In this document: positions 1 to 7,028 of the stretch, in pieces
Numbering within the stretch: the stretch's first letter is position 1
Layout: the number at the start of each line of letters is the position of its first letter
Source of the DNA: Planctomycetaceae bacterium
Lineage (GTDB): Bacteria > Planctomycetota > Planctomycetia > Pirellulales > Thermoguttaceae
Assembly: GCA_031283515.1 (NCBI GenBank)
Contig: JAITBS010000243.1
Location: 1 to 8,125, forward strand
Direction: 5' to 3'
DNA: 8,125 nucleotides
Program-made: the position numbers and the translations under genes
Notes under the pieces: model-generated
Told to the model about the DNA's origin: nothing
What the model saw: only the letters and a program-made list of their open reading frames with translations
Database searches by the model: none

Positions 1-70
1 AAAAACTTACTAAGTTTTTCAGATGTACCTTTCTGCAACATGACGTATATTATAGGATTTTTTAAATTCT

Positions 71-1075
71 GTAAAGGCACGAGAAGCAGCTCGGCGTTCA
101 CAGTGTACGAATAATCTGAAGCAACTGGCTCTGGGTGTCCATAACTTTCACGATGTTCATAGTAAAATACCACCCAATGGACCTTCACATTCAACAACCA
201 ATGTCAATCGGCGTTCCTGGAAAATATTGATTCTGCCGTTTGTTGAGATGACTCCCGCTTATGAGGAAATTGTGTCGCAAAATTACAATCCAACTACTGG
301 GAGTGGTCCTTTGGGACAAATGATTTCTGTCTTTGTTTGTCCTTCAGATTTACGATCTGAAGATAATCGAATAGCATGGAATATAGGACCAAGTAATTAT
401 CATTGTAGTGTTGGAGATTGCTGGACGGATTGGTATAACGGTCCAGGAACTCGCGGTCCTTTTTGTCACGAAAGTAAAGCCGTTCATGGTTTGGAATCGT
501 TGACCGACGGAACCAGCAACACGTTGCTCATCGGGGAAGTCTGTCAGGCTTCCAATTTCAATCAGAACTCCGGTGTGAAGGGTGATATTCGCGGTTCTAT
601 TGCTTCGGTGAAAGCGGCGAAAAGTGATACGCCTTCAACATTGACCGGAAGAGTTTGTTTTAACACAAAACTCTCTAATGGATATGTCGGCGGAACCAGC
701 ACCGGTGTTGTCGATGTCGATTGTGATTCCGTAGGGTCACGTTGGGGTGATGCTTGGGATGTTTATAATACTTTTTCAGCGGTTCTTCCGCCGAATGCTC
801 CAGCATGTAGTACACAAGGTCCTGCGTCTGGATCATTATCTTATTGGTCAGAACGAACTGCTTTAGTAACCATGAGCAGCCATCATTCGGGAGGAGCTAA
901 TGCCGCATTAGGTGATGGTTCTGTCCGTTTTGTTTCCGAAACAATTAACCACGAAACTCCCGGAACCAGCGGATTAGACGCATCGGCTGATCCATCGGAA
1001 TTAATAGGTGAATCACCATTTGGAGTTATCGGAGCACTTGGTTCAATAAACGGCGGAGAATCCGTCACTCCATAA
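71..1075 (+). pseudogene. 5'-truncated DUF1559 / H-X9-DG prepilin-like protein
   Basis: The reading frame encodes most of a DUF1559 protein, a planctomycete family of surface or pseudopilin-like proteins of unknown exact role. The family normally starts with a prepilin N-terminus (a GFTLVELLVVIAIIG-type helix) followed by AVQAAREAARR. Here homology begins abruptly near 71 with VKAREAARRSQCTNNLKQLA, then HNFHDVHSKIPPNG. Later hallmarks are intact: FVCPSD, LTDGTSNTLLIGE (about 480-540) and the C-terminal HHSGGANAALGDGSVRF (about 880-930), where His and Asp-Gly are nine residues apart. The helix is absent. Upstream in this frame there are stops at 53-55, 38-40 and 11-13, and the other two forward frames do not encode it either. 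No ATG precedes 248; the only nearby start is a TTG at 227, inside the conserved domain and without a ribosome binding site. I therefore call it a gene remnant or silent cassette. The rest of the frame is open to TAA at 1073-1075, so the loss may be recent. Family call is firm; pseudogene status is likely. Confidence 0.8.
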
Positions 1076-1137
1076 ATAAGGTACATGGAAATTAAAAAAT
1101 AAGTAATCTATCAGTGGAATTTTTGTTTTTCGATTTT

Positions 1138-1280
1138 CACCTTAAAGGGGCAGTTGTTAGTTAATAGTGGATAGTTAATAGTGTCGCAAGCGGATTACTA
1201 CCAAAACGGTATTATTCCGCCTGTAAACTCTCCACTCTCAACTCTCCACTATCAACTAATATCCTGCCCTTTCAGGGCGA
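1138..1280. repeat. Long imperfect palindrome built of 7-bp units, copy 1
   Basis: The arms consist of degenerate heptamers of the type AGTTGAT and AGTGGAG. The left arm at 1157-1183 pairs with 1232-1258 with four differences in 27 positions, two of them G-U compatible in RNA. The symmetry extends outward: the sequence around 1138-1153 (ACCTTAAAGGGGCAG) pairs imperfectly with CTGCCCTTTCAGGGCG at 1264-1279. The loop contains a further short stem, GCGGA (1190-1194) with TCCGC (1216-1220). A related copy lies at 3378-3494 in the same orientation, so this is a dispersed family rather than a chance palindrome. Confidence 0.8.
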
Positions 1281-1345
1281 TCTTGTTAGCGGTAACTTTG
1301 ACCCTACCCGTTGGGTAGGGCTGGTTTATGTTGTCCTTTCAGGAC
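1266..1345 (+). repeat. Cluster of three short hairpins
   Basis: Three perfect stems follow one another. GCCCT-TTC-AGGGC is at 1266-1278, CCCTACCC-GTT-GGGTAGGG at 1302-1320 (8-bp stem), and GTCCT-TTC-AGGAC at 1333-1345. The outer two share the core CCTTTCAGG, which suggests they are copies of one motif around the stronger central stem. On the plus strand an A-rich run follows (1351-1358), so this is not a U-tract terminator for the DUF1559 frame. Read on the minus strand the T-run would precede the hairpins. They look like part of a structured intergenic repeat rather than a terminator. Confidence 0.65.
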
Positions 1346-1419
1346 GTAGGAAAAAAAATTCCACCGGTATATTACAAAAATAATAATTCCACTGATAGAT
1401 TACAACGATTTATTATCGG

Positions 1420-1608
1420 GAATGAGTGAGTCATTCTTGGGAATGAAGGAGTCATTCTTGGGAATGGACGGCTCATTCTTGGGAATGAATGAGTCATTCT
1501 TGGGAATGAGTGCGTCATTCTTGGGAATGAATGAGTCATTCTTGGGAATGAGTGAGTCATTCTTGGGAATGAAAGAGTCATTCTTGGGAATGAGTGAGTC
1601 ATTCTTGG
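1420..1608. repeat. Nine tandem 21-bp units with a fixed 15-base core and a variable 6-base window
   Basis: Units start at 1420, 1441, 1462, 1483, 1504, 1525, 1546, 1567 and 1588. The join TCATTCTTGGGAATG is identical from unit to unit, and all differences fall in the six bases between cores: AGTGAG, AAGGAG, GACGGC, AATGAG, AGTGCG, AATGAG, AGTGAG, AAAGAG, AGTGAG. The core can fold as CATTC-TTGG-GAATG. In most units GAATGA and TCATTC also pair across the variable window, giving two alternative hairpin registers. Because 21 is divisible by three, the array is open in several frames on both strands (heptapeptides M-x-x-S-F-L-G forward, IPKNDSF-like or FPRMTHS-like reverse). I do not call a gene: those frames lack a convincing start, ribosome site or flanking domain. 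Minisatellite structure is certain; function unknown. Confidence 0.95.
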
Positions 1609-1653
1609 GAATCGGGAAATCAACCTTTCGCCGAAAGGTTGGTCGGCGATTCC
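1608..1653. repeat. Compound stem-loop closing the tandem array
   Basis: An inner perfect 9-bp stem, CAACCTTTC (1621-1629) with GAAAGGTTG (1633-1641), has a GCC loop. It is enclosed by a second stem, GGAATCG (1608-1614) with CGATTCC (1647-1653). The outer left strand is the truncated beginning of a tenth tandem unit, so the hairpin and array are physically joined. Neither strand shows a U-tract immediately after the stem, so a simple intrinsic terminator is unlikely. The region 1654-1796 has only weak short stems (1671-1686 and 1768-1781) and no gene I can support. Confidence 0.6.
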
Positions 1654-1796
1654 GGTTTTGAATGCACATGACACCTTTAGCGGTGTTAAGAAGGAAAAAC
1701 CAAAATTCCTCTGAGTAATGACTAAGATTGCTACTGAACCGCTACATTCTGAAAGTCGATACATTAGCCGTTTCAAAACGGATTCTTATCGTCAAA

Positions 1797-3146
1797 TTAC
1801 TTATTTTTACGGATCAACGACCCAAGTGACCGGAAAACGCCGGATATTCCCGAAGTTGGTTTTGCTTGTGGTTGTTCTGATGCTGCTTGTTCAGGCGAGA
1901 TACGTTTACCGATTGGGCGTGTCGGTAATACCGGTTTGCTGACTTCCGAAACGGAGTGATTTACCGAAACAGCAGAGTTGACCGGAATAGCCGAATCAAT
2001 CTTTTCACCGGCACGGGATAAAACCGCTCTTCGGAATTTGGGTTTGGGCGGAGAACCGTGAACTTCCGAATGCCTTGGAACCTCCAACGTATTATCGTCT
2101 AAATCCGAATGAGATTCCGAATAAGATGTTGTAAGCGGCGCGGGCAATGTGATACGATGCGGCGGTTTTGTGAGTGGTTCCTCCCATTCAGGATCAGGCG
2201 GAATAATTGATTCTTCTGTTTTCTCGGTTTGTTTTTTGTGTCCGAAAATCCGGCGGGAAAGAATTTGTTGTTCGGGAGGTTGTTCGGAAGGTTGTTCGGG
2301 AGTTTTTTCGGGATAATGATGCAGCGAAACCGAATGGAGATTACTCACATTAACATTTTCACCAAAATAAACTTTTCGTGCTTCAGGATTACTCAAGACT
2401 TCTTCAGGTGTTCCGTGACAGAGAACCTGACCGGATTGAATCACATAACTTCGTTGTGTAATTTGAAGAGTATCTTGAACGGAATGGTCTGTAATGAGAA
2501 TGGAAATTCCTTCACTGGAAAGTTGCCGGATGATTTCCTGGATTCCGGTTACTGTAATCGGATCGACTGCTGCAAAAGGTTCATCGAGTAAAATGATTTT
2601 GGGATAGGAAACGAGTGATCGGGCAATTTCCAACCGGCGCCGTTCTCCGCCCGACAAACCGCTGCCGTAATTGTACCGAAGATGAGTCAACTGGAATTTT
2701 TCCAACAACTCATCGCAACGCCGTTTACGAATAGAACGTTTCATACCAAGCATTTCCATAATTCCATAAAGATTGTTCTGGACGGAAAGTTTTTGAAAAA
2801 CGCTTCGATCTTGTGGGAGATAGCCCATGCCGCCTTCACGGCTTCGGCGGTACATGGGCCAGTTGGTTACATCTTGGGAACCAAGATAAACAATACCGCC
2901 ATTGATGTTAATGAGTCCGCAAGCCATACGGAAACTAGTGGTTTTTCCGGCTCCGTTCGGACCAAGCAGACCAACTACTTCGCCTTTGTTGACATGAAAA
3001 CTGACTCCGTCAACAACTCTACGTTTACCATAAATCTTGACCAATCCCTCAACTCGAAGAATCGGCGAAGGAATAGAATATTTTTCCGTATAATCATTGG
3101 AAGAATGAGTTCGGTGTAACGTATCCAACGCATTGCTTTGATACAT
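1797..3146 (-). CDS. lptB: LptB-like lipopolysaccharide export ABC ATPase with long C-terminal tail
   Basis: This is the cytoplasmic ATPase that powers LPS extraction from the inner membrane with LptFG and LptC. Numbered from the ATG at 3146 (449 aa), the domain has Walker A GPNGAGKTT at about 62-70, a Q-loop in YLPQD near 112, signature LSGGE at 164-168, Walker B IILLDEP at 184-190 and H-loop ITDHSV with His221. The GMGYLPQD, IARSL and EARKVYFGE stretches are characteristic of LptB among ABC ATPases. The domain ends near residue 264. About 185 further residues are low-complexity and rich in Pro, Glu, Ser and Lys (e.g. TPEQPSEQPPEQQ), making the protein nearly twice the roughly 240 aa of E. 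coli LptB. About 28 residues precede the domain. A TTG at 3206 would add 20 residues, but ATG 3146 is simpler and fits the promoter at 3243-3271. No ribosome binding site is obvious. LptB identity is strong; the tail's role is unknown. No lptA, lptC, lptF or lptG is in the window. Confidence 0.9.
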   Translation of the reverse strand: MYQSNALDTLHRTHSSNDYTEKYSIPSPILRVEGLVKIYGKRRVVDGVSFHVNKGEVVGLLGPNGAGKTTSFRMACGLININGGIVYLGSQDVTNWPMYRRSREGGMGYLPQDRSVFQKLSVQNNLYGIMEMLGMKRSIRKRRCDELLEKFQLTHLRYNYGSGLSGGERRRLEIARSLVSYPKIILLDEPFAAVDPITVTGIQEIIRQLSSEGISILITDHSVQDTLQITQRSYVIQSGQVLCHGTPEEVLSNPEARKVYFGENVNVSNLHSVSLHHYPEKTPEQPSEQPPEQQILSRRIFGHKKQTEKTEESIIPPDPEWEEPLTKPPHRITLPAPLTTSYSESHSDLDDNTLEVPRHSEVHGSPPKPKFRRAVLSRAGEKIDSAIPVNSAVSVNHSVSEVSKPVLPTRPIGKRISPEQAASEQPQAKPTSGISGVFRSLGSLIRKNK

Positions 3147-3242
3147 ATCGAAAATCACAGGTTTAAGGAACAAAAATATCGTGTATTGTTGTAATGACAA
3201 CCACAAATCCCTTGTTGACTGTTCAAATAAAAAATCATTGAA

Positions 3243-3271
3243 ATACTACAAATCTTCGACCACTGCGTCAA
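3243..3271 (-). promoter_or_regulatory. Candidate sigma70-like promoter for lptB
   Basis: On the minus strand TTGACG (3271-3266, five of six consensus bases) is followed after exactly 17 bases by TAGTAT (3248-3243, four of six). Transcription would start near 3236, giving a leader of about 90 bases before the ATG at 3146. It lies between the M16 gene and lptB, so lptB need not depend on read-through from upstream. Seen by eye only; planctomycete promoter rules are poorly defined. Confidence 0.45.
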
Positions 3272-3377
3272 GAGCAATTAATGAATATCTATTCAGTTGT
3301 GCTCTTATCTTGTAACGATTCGGTGAAAATTTTGATTCTTCACCCTGAAGAGGTGGTATTTTCATAACCGTAGGGCA

Positions 3378-3494
3378 AGTGAGTAGTTGATAGTGAGTAG
3401 TTGACAGTGGAGAGTTGATAGTGGAGAGTGCCGCGATGCGGAGTAATAACGGAACGGTAGTAATTCCGCCTGCGAACTCTCCACTAATCAACTA
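3378..3494. repeat. Long palindrome built of 7-bp units, copy 2
   Basis: AGTTGATAGTGGAGAGT at 3413-3429 pairs with ACTCTCCACTAATCAACT at 3476-3493: 17 base pairs with one bulged base. A smaller stem, GCGGA (3438-3442) with TCCGC (3465-3469), sits in the loop. Further heptamers (AGTGAGT, AGTTGAT, AGTGAGT, AGTTGAC, AGTGGAG) extend leftward to 3378 without a partner. The core resembles copy 1 (1138-1280): both carry ACGGTA, TTCCGCCTG and AACTCTCCACT in order and in the same orientation. It begins 13 bp beyond the stop of the M16 gene, so in RNA it would form a large 3' hairpin that might stabilise or help end that transcript. No U-tract follows. The rest of the M16-lptB gap (3147-3377) holds only the promoter candidate. 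Confidence 0.85.
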
Positions 3495-3506
3495 AAACGA
3501 TGTTAG

Positions 3507-6500
3507 TTATTCAATGGGTCGGATAGTATTTTTGAACAAATTTTTATCTTCTTTGAGTTTTTCCTCATTTCCGAAGACACAAATATTGTTCTGTTTCATT
3601 CCTTCACGGAACATCGGAGCAAACTTTCGAAGGTCTTCCACAGTTGTCGAAAGTACCTCATTGCGTTCCCGTTGAATATCTTCCTGCGTCAAACCGGAAA
3701 GAGACATCGCCGCAACTCGATTTCCCTTGTCCGAAGGTGTGAGCGGTTTATCAAGACTGCCAATCGTTGCAATAATTGCTTTCGTCAGCTCTTCGCCGGA
3801 AAGATCAAGTTTTTCAAGATAATCGGCAACTCCTTCATAAATGTCAACAGTTCGCTTCAAGTGCGGATCACGGTAAGACCAAAGCGAAAATACACCACTC
3901 CGATCAACCGAAAATCCGCCGCCGTAAGCACCGCCCTGTACCCGAATATTGTTCCAAAGATAACCGGTACGTAAAATATTTGTCAGAACAAGCATCTTAC
4001 CGGAATACTCCAATCCCGTTTTACGGTAATCCGCCGATTTGACAACATATTGCACCCGAGACGGAATCACCACCGCTTCATTCAACTGACCATACGTTGC
4101 CGTTACCGTTTCATTAAAATGTAAATCCGATTTTTTAGTAACAATTCCTGATTGAAACTTATTTTGAATCGTTTCGGAAATTGTATCAAAATTTTCCTTA
4201 TCAATTGTTACCGAAATAAAATCCAGATTCTCTTTCCGCAGAAATAATCCGGCGTAGTTTTTTAATTGCTCCGAAAAACGATCACTTTTTTCCGTTTCGC
4301 GAAGGAATTTGTAATATTCAATGCCGTCGATACGGTCACGGTAAGCGTTGGTTTGTGAGAAATAACCGGATGCTCTTGTTTGGGCAAACCGATGTCCTTG
4401 CGACATCAATGACTGTTCCGTACCAACCCGAAGTTCTTGTACGATTTCTTTCAGTCTTGCCGTATCATTAAATTTTGAGCGGTTCAGTATTTCAAGAATA
4501 AGATCAATTCCTTTTTCCAGTTTCGGAATCATCACCTTAGTTCGGATCGTAAACCGGACATCATAATCCTCCTTGTTTTTGAAATTGTACACCATCAATC
4601 CGGTTGAAATTCCGCCGGTATGAAGATCAATTTCGTTATTTAAATCCGAATATCGATAGTTTTCCGTATCAACCCGCCCAAGAACATCCGAAAGCAACGA
4701 CGCATAAAAACCTGTTTCATTCGTTGGGTTCTGTTTCGCCTTAAAATAAAGCGTCAGATACACAATTTTATTCGTGTCAATATTCGTGTTGACAATCCGC
4801 AAATCACCCAACTCCTTTTTTTGGAACGGAATTTCTTCGGCGTTTTTATCAACATCGTCAATACTCAAGGTAGGAATTTTCGCAACATCTTCCGGTTTAT
4901 CCGGTGCCGCCTGACGTTCAAGAAGGATTTGCTGTTGCTTTGTAATTGTTGCCAATTGTTCGGGCGAGAGTGATTTTTTAATATCGGCAAGTTTGGCAAC
5001 AAGTTTTTCAGAACGTTCCTTTTCAAGTCCTTGTTTGGGTTTGAGCATCACAAAACCGCGCGACGGATTATTGAGCAAGTATTTTTGAATCAGATTTTCA
5101 AAGAAATGATTCGAAACACCGTCACGAATATTTTTCAGAATCGGCTCAAAACGTAGGTGTTTCAGCGGATCACCGCCGTAAGACCATGATTCGAGAATGC
5201 TCATATTCAGTACCAAACCTTTCGGAAAACCGGATACCTGAAATTCACGCAACGAAAATTCTGTACGGTTGATCGCACCCTCAATAATTTTCGGATCAAT
5301 TCCTTCAGCAACAAGTTTTTGGAGAGTCGTCTCCAACACTTCAAGAAATTTTTGTTTCTTTTCCGGTTCTGAATTTTGTACAACAATTGAAAAACACGGT
5401 TGTAAAATCGAACTGTCGAGAGAACAACTGACATCGAGTCCGATACCGGCGTCGAGCAACGCCCGTTTCAAAGGACCGGCTTCACTGCCGACCAAAATAT
5501 AAGTCAGCAAATCCAAACCATAATTACGTTGAACATTTTCCAGATCAGTCGGTAACAAATAATTCATACTTAAAAATGTTTTTTCCGCAGTCGATTCACC
5601 GGCATCAACAGAATATTCCGCTGTAACATCTTTGGGTTGTGCTAAAATCGGTTGCGGTTTAATTTCAGCGTCAATTGTTTGTTTTTCGAACCGGTTCAGA
5701 TATTCTGTATCGAGAAATTCGAGATGCTTTTCGATATTTCCATTTCCGTACAAATAGATCATGGAGTTCGACGGATGATAAAATTTATTGTGAAACGCAA
5801 TGAATTTTTCTTGAGTCAGTTCGGGAATATGATCGGGATTTCCGCCGGAATCGTTGGCGTAGGTTGAATCAGGATACATGGATTTTTGAATCGTCCGGTA
5901 CAAAACACTTTGCGGTGAGGAATAAACACCTTTCATTTCATTATAGACAATACCGTTGTACGTTAAATCGCCGGTTTCCTCATCAACTTCGTAATGCCAA
6001 CCTTCTTGCATTAAGATTTCGGGGATTTTCTTGACGTTAGGAAAAAAGACGGCGTCAAGATAAACGTTCATTAAATTCAGAAAATCTTTGTCATTCCGGC
6101 TGGCGACAGGATACATTGTCCGATCATCGGAGGTAAAAGCGTTCAGAAATGTTTGAAGCGAACCTTTGAGCAAATCAACAAACGGTTCTTTGGACGGAAA
6201 TCGTTCCGAACCACACAACGCCGAATGTTCCATCACATGAGCAATACCCGAACTATCAGTCGGCGGTGTGCGGAATGCGATACAAAAAACTTTGTTATCA
6301 TCGTTACAGGAAAGGTAAAGGAGTGGAGCACCGGATTTTTCGTGAAGAAACATTCGTGCTTCCGCTTTGAGTTCGTCAACCGGTTGTGTCCATTGAAGTG
6401 TAAAGCCGTGGGTCATGGAACCTTCTTTCAAAAAGGATTGTTGAGACATAATTTGAACAGGAAAAAATGCTGATATCGCAGCAAAAATTGTTAGTGAAAT

Positions 6501-6518
6501 TGTTAAACGTTTCAACAT
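3507..6518 (-). CDS. M16C (PreP-like) zinc metallopeptidase with signal peptide
   Basis: A 1003-aa member of the M16C peptidases, whose best-known relative is presequence protease PreP. These enclose short peptides in a chamber of two halves and cleave them with zinc. The inverted zinc motif HVMEH gives His94, Glu97 and His98, within the family stretch HVMEHSALCGS. The third ligand is probably Glu194 in VYNEMKGVYSS. The C-terminal half carries GGAYGGGF (862-869) and SYRDP (881-885), which complete the active site in this family. Length is normal and the frame unbroken. Residues 1-25 (KR, then a hydrophobic run ending PVQIMSQQS) resemble a signal peptide, suggesting an exported form. A start at Met24 (6449) would give a cytoplasmic PreP; I prefer 6518, though no ribosome binding site helps decide. 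The stop of the upstream nuclease gene is 24 bp before this start, so read-through transcription is possible. A weak CATAAT box (6547-6542) could also serve as its own promoter. Confidence 0.93.
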   Translation of the reverse strand: MLKRLTISLTIFAAISAFFPVQIMSQQSFLKEGSMTHGFTLQWTQPVDELKAEARMFLHEKSGAPLLYLSCNDDNKVFCIAFRTPPTDSSGIAHVMEHSALCGSERFPSKEPFVDLLKGSLQTFLNAFTSDDRTMYPVASRNDKDFLNLMNVYLDAVFFPNVKKIPEILMQEGWHYEVDEETGDLTYNGIVYNEMKGVYSSPQSVLYRTIQKSMYPDSTYANDSGGNPDHIPELTQEKFIAFHNKFYHPSNSMIYLYGNGNIEKHLEFLDTEYLNRFEKQTIDAEIKPQPILAQPKDVTAEYSVDAGESTAEKTFLSMNYLLPTDLENVQRNYGLDLLTYILVGSEAGPLKRALLDAGIGLDVSCSLDSSILQPCFSIVVQNSEPEKKQKFLEVLETTLQKLVAEGIDPKIIEGAINRTEFSLREFQVSGFPKGLVLNMSILESWSYGGDPLKHLRFEPILKNIRDGVSNHFFENLIQKYLLNNPSRGFVMLKPKQGLEKERSEKLVAKLADIKKSLSPEQLATITKQQQILLERQAAPDKPEDVAKIPTLSIDDVDKNAEEIPFQKKELGDLRIVNTNIDTNKIVYLTLYFKAKQNPTNETGFYASLLSDVLGRVDTENYRYSDLNNEIDLHTGGISTGLMVYNFKNKEDYDVRFTIRTKVMIPKLEKGIDLILEILNRSKFNDTARLKEIVQELRVGTEQSLMSQGHRFAQTRASGYFSQTNAYRDRIDGIEYYKFLRETEKSDRFSEQLKNYAGLFLRKENLDFISVTIDKENFDTISETIQNKFQSGIVTKKSDLHFNETVTATYGQLNEAVVIPSRVQYVVKSADYRKTGLEYSGKMLVLTNILRTGYLWNNIRVQGGAYGGGFSVDRSGVFSLWSYRDPHLKRTVDIYEGVADYLEKLDLSGEELTKAIIATIGSLDKPLTPSDKGNRVAAMSLSGLTQEDIQRERNEVLSTTVEDLRKFAPMFREGMKQNNICVFGNEEKLKEDKNLFKNTIRPIE

Positions 6519-6542
6519 AGTTAAAGTGTTGGTTATGGGTTA

Positions 6543-7028
6543 TTATGGGAAATTGATCGTCTTTTGAACAGACCAATCAGGAAAATTCTTATTCCATCGG
6601 TTAAGATTGACAACGAAACAACTTTCCGCCGGTATCTGTTTCCAACGTGACGTATTTCGTATGCCAACAGGTAATTCATAATTCAAATCTTTAGAAAAAT
6701 TTTTACATTGTGCATTATTTGTTCCAATTAATAAACAAAGATACCGAATTGGTTTATCAACTTTATTTTCTGCATAACGGTAAAGAAATGTGTCACGAAA
6801 TTTATATTTGAGATAATTTTTTAATTTCTTATATTTGAATTGATTTTGGGTATAATCTTTAATTTCAACAAAAATATAATAATCTTCGAACTCAGCAATA
6901 ATATCAACTGCTTTGAGCGATGTTACACCATGATAAGTCGGTAAACTTTGATTTGCTTCATCGAATTTGAACGCGTTTAGGGCGTTTTTAAAATCAAATG
7001 AAAAACCTTCGGCGATGATGATACTCAT
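6543..7028 (-). CDS. Putative PD-(D/E)XK nuclease-like partner of the adjacent ATPase
   Basis: A 161-aa protein I do not recognise as a named family. The stretch AVDIIAEFEDYYIFVEIKDY (residues 40-59) has the shape of a PD-(D/E)XK nuclease core. Asp42 begins one beta strand, and a turn leads to a hydrophobic strand ending in Glu55-Ile56-Lys57, the D...ExK arrangement. A helix containing Glu24 precedes it and could supply the additional acidic residue. A very basic, Tyr/Lys-rich segment follows (61-85, e.g. KYKKLKNYLKYKFRD) and could contact nucleic acid. There is no signal peptide or membrane segment. The ATG overlaps the stop of the ATPase gene (ATGA, 7028-7025) and has an AAAGGA ribosome site, so the pair is coupled. 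Base composition is extreme: 6781-6900 contains only about 20% G+C by hand count, well below the neighbouring M16 gene, hinting at horizontal acquisition. Nuclease activity is inferred; a non-catalytic DNA-binding fold or unrelated protein remains possible. Confidence 0.7.
   Translation of the reverse strand: MSIIIAEGFSFDFKNALNAFKFDEANQSLPTYHGVTSLKAVDIIAEFEDYYIFVEIKDYTQNQFKYKKLKNYLKYKFRDTFLYRYAENKVDKPIRYLCLLIGTNNAQCKNFSKDLNYELPVGIRNTSRWKQIPAESCFVVNLNRWNKNFPDWSVQKTINFP

Larger units (their letters stand above)
1103..1403. mobile_element. MITE-like element bounded by perfect 19-bp inverted repeats
   Basis: GTAATCTATCAGTGGAATT at 1103-1121 is repeated exactly, in inverted orientation, at 1385-1403. 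A third, imperfect copy (16 of 19 matches) lies at 1357-1375 in the same orientation as the right end. Pairing of that inner copy with the left end continues into the adjoining A/T run, so the original right end could be 1375 rather than 1403. Between the ends sit the 7-bp-unit hairpin and three small hairpins. No transposase is encoded, so if mobile it would be non-autonomous. No clear target duplication is visible beyond an AA on both sides. Repeat structure is certain; mobility is inferred. Confidence 0.55.

Noticed and set aside
1..70. Possible frameshifted N-terminus of the DUF1559 gene
   Set aside because: All three forward frames were read. None gives the hydrophobic prepilin helix, so a simple frameshift within the window does not explain the loss.
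1420..1608. CRISPR-like array
   Set aside because: Cores of 15 bases and windows of 6 bases are far too short, the windows recur, and no cas gene is present.
1372..1776. Minus-strand frame (134 aa) with FPRMTHS-type heptapeptides, and the overlapping IPKND and forward MSESFLG frames
   Set aside because: They exist because the 21-bp unit is divisible by three. The longest one starts at TTG inside unrelated hairpin sequence, no ribosome site is present, and constancy at silent positions points to DNA repeats.
1768..1781. CCGTT-TCAA-AACGG stem as terminator of lptB
   Set aside because: It lies 15 bases after the lptB stop, but the stem is short and no U-tract follows on the minus strand.
2229..3119. 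Plus-strand frames inside lptB, and similar ones inside the M16 and ATPase genes
   Set aside because: They are antisense shadows of genes with strong motifs and lack domains of their own.
3147..3206. TTG start for lptB adding 20 residues
   Set aside because: The added residues precede the ABC domain and match nothing I know, there is no ribosome site, and an ATG is available at 3146.
3246..3491. Minus-strand frame of 81 aa between M16 and lptB
   Set aside because: More than a third of it is translated heptamer palindrome (INSPLSTTHYQLL-like), it lacks a recognisable domain, and it overlaps the lptB promoter candidate.
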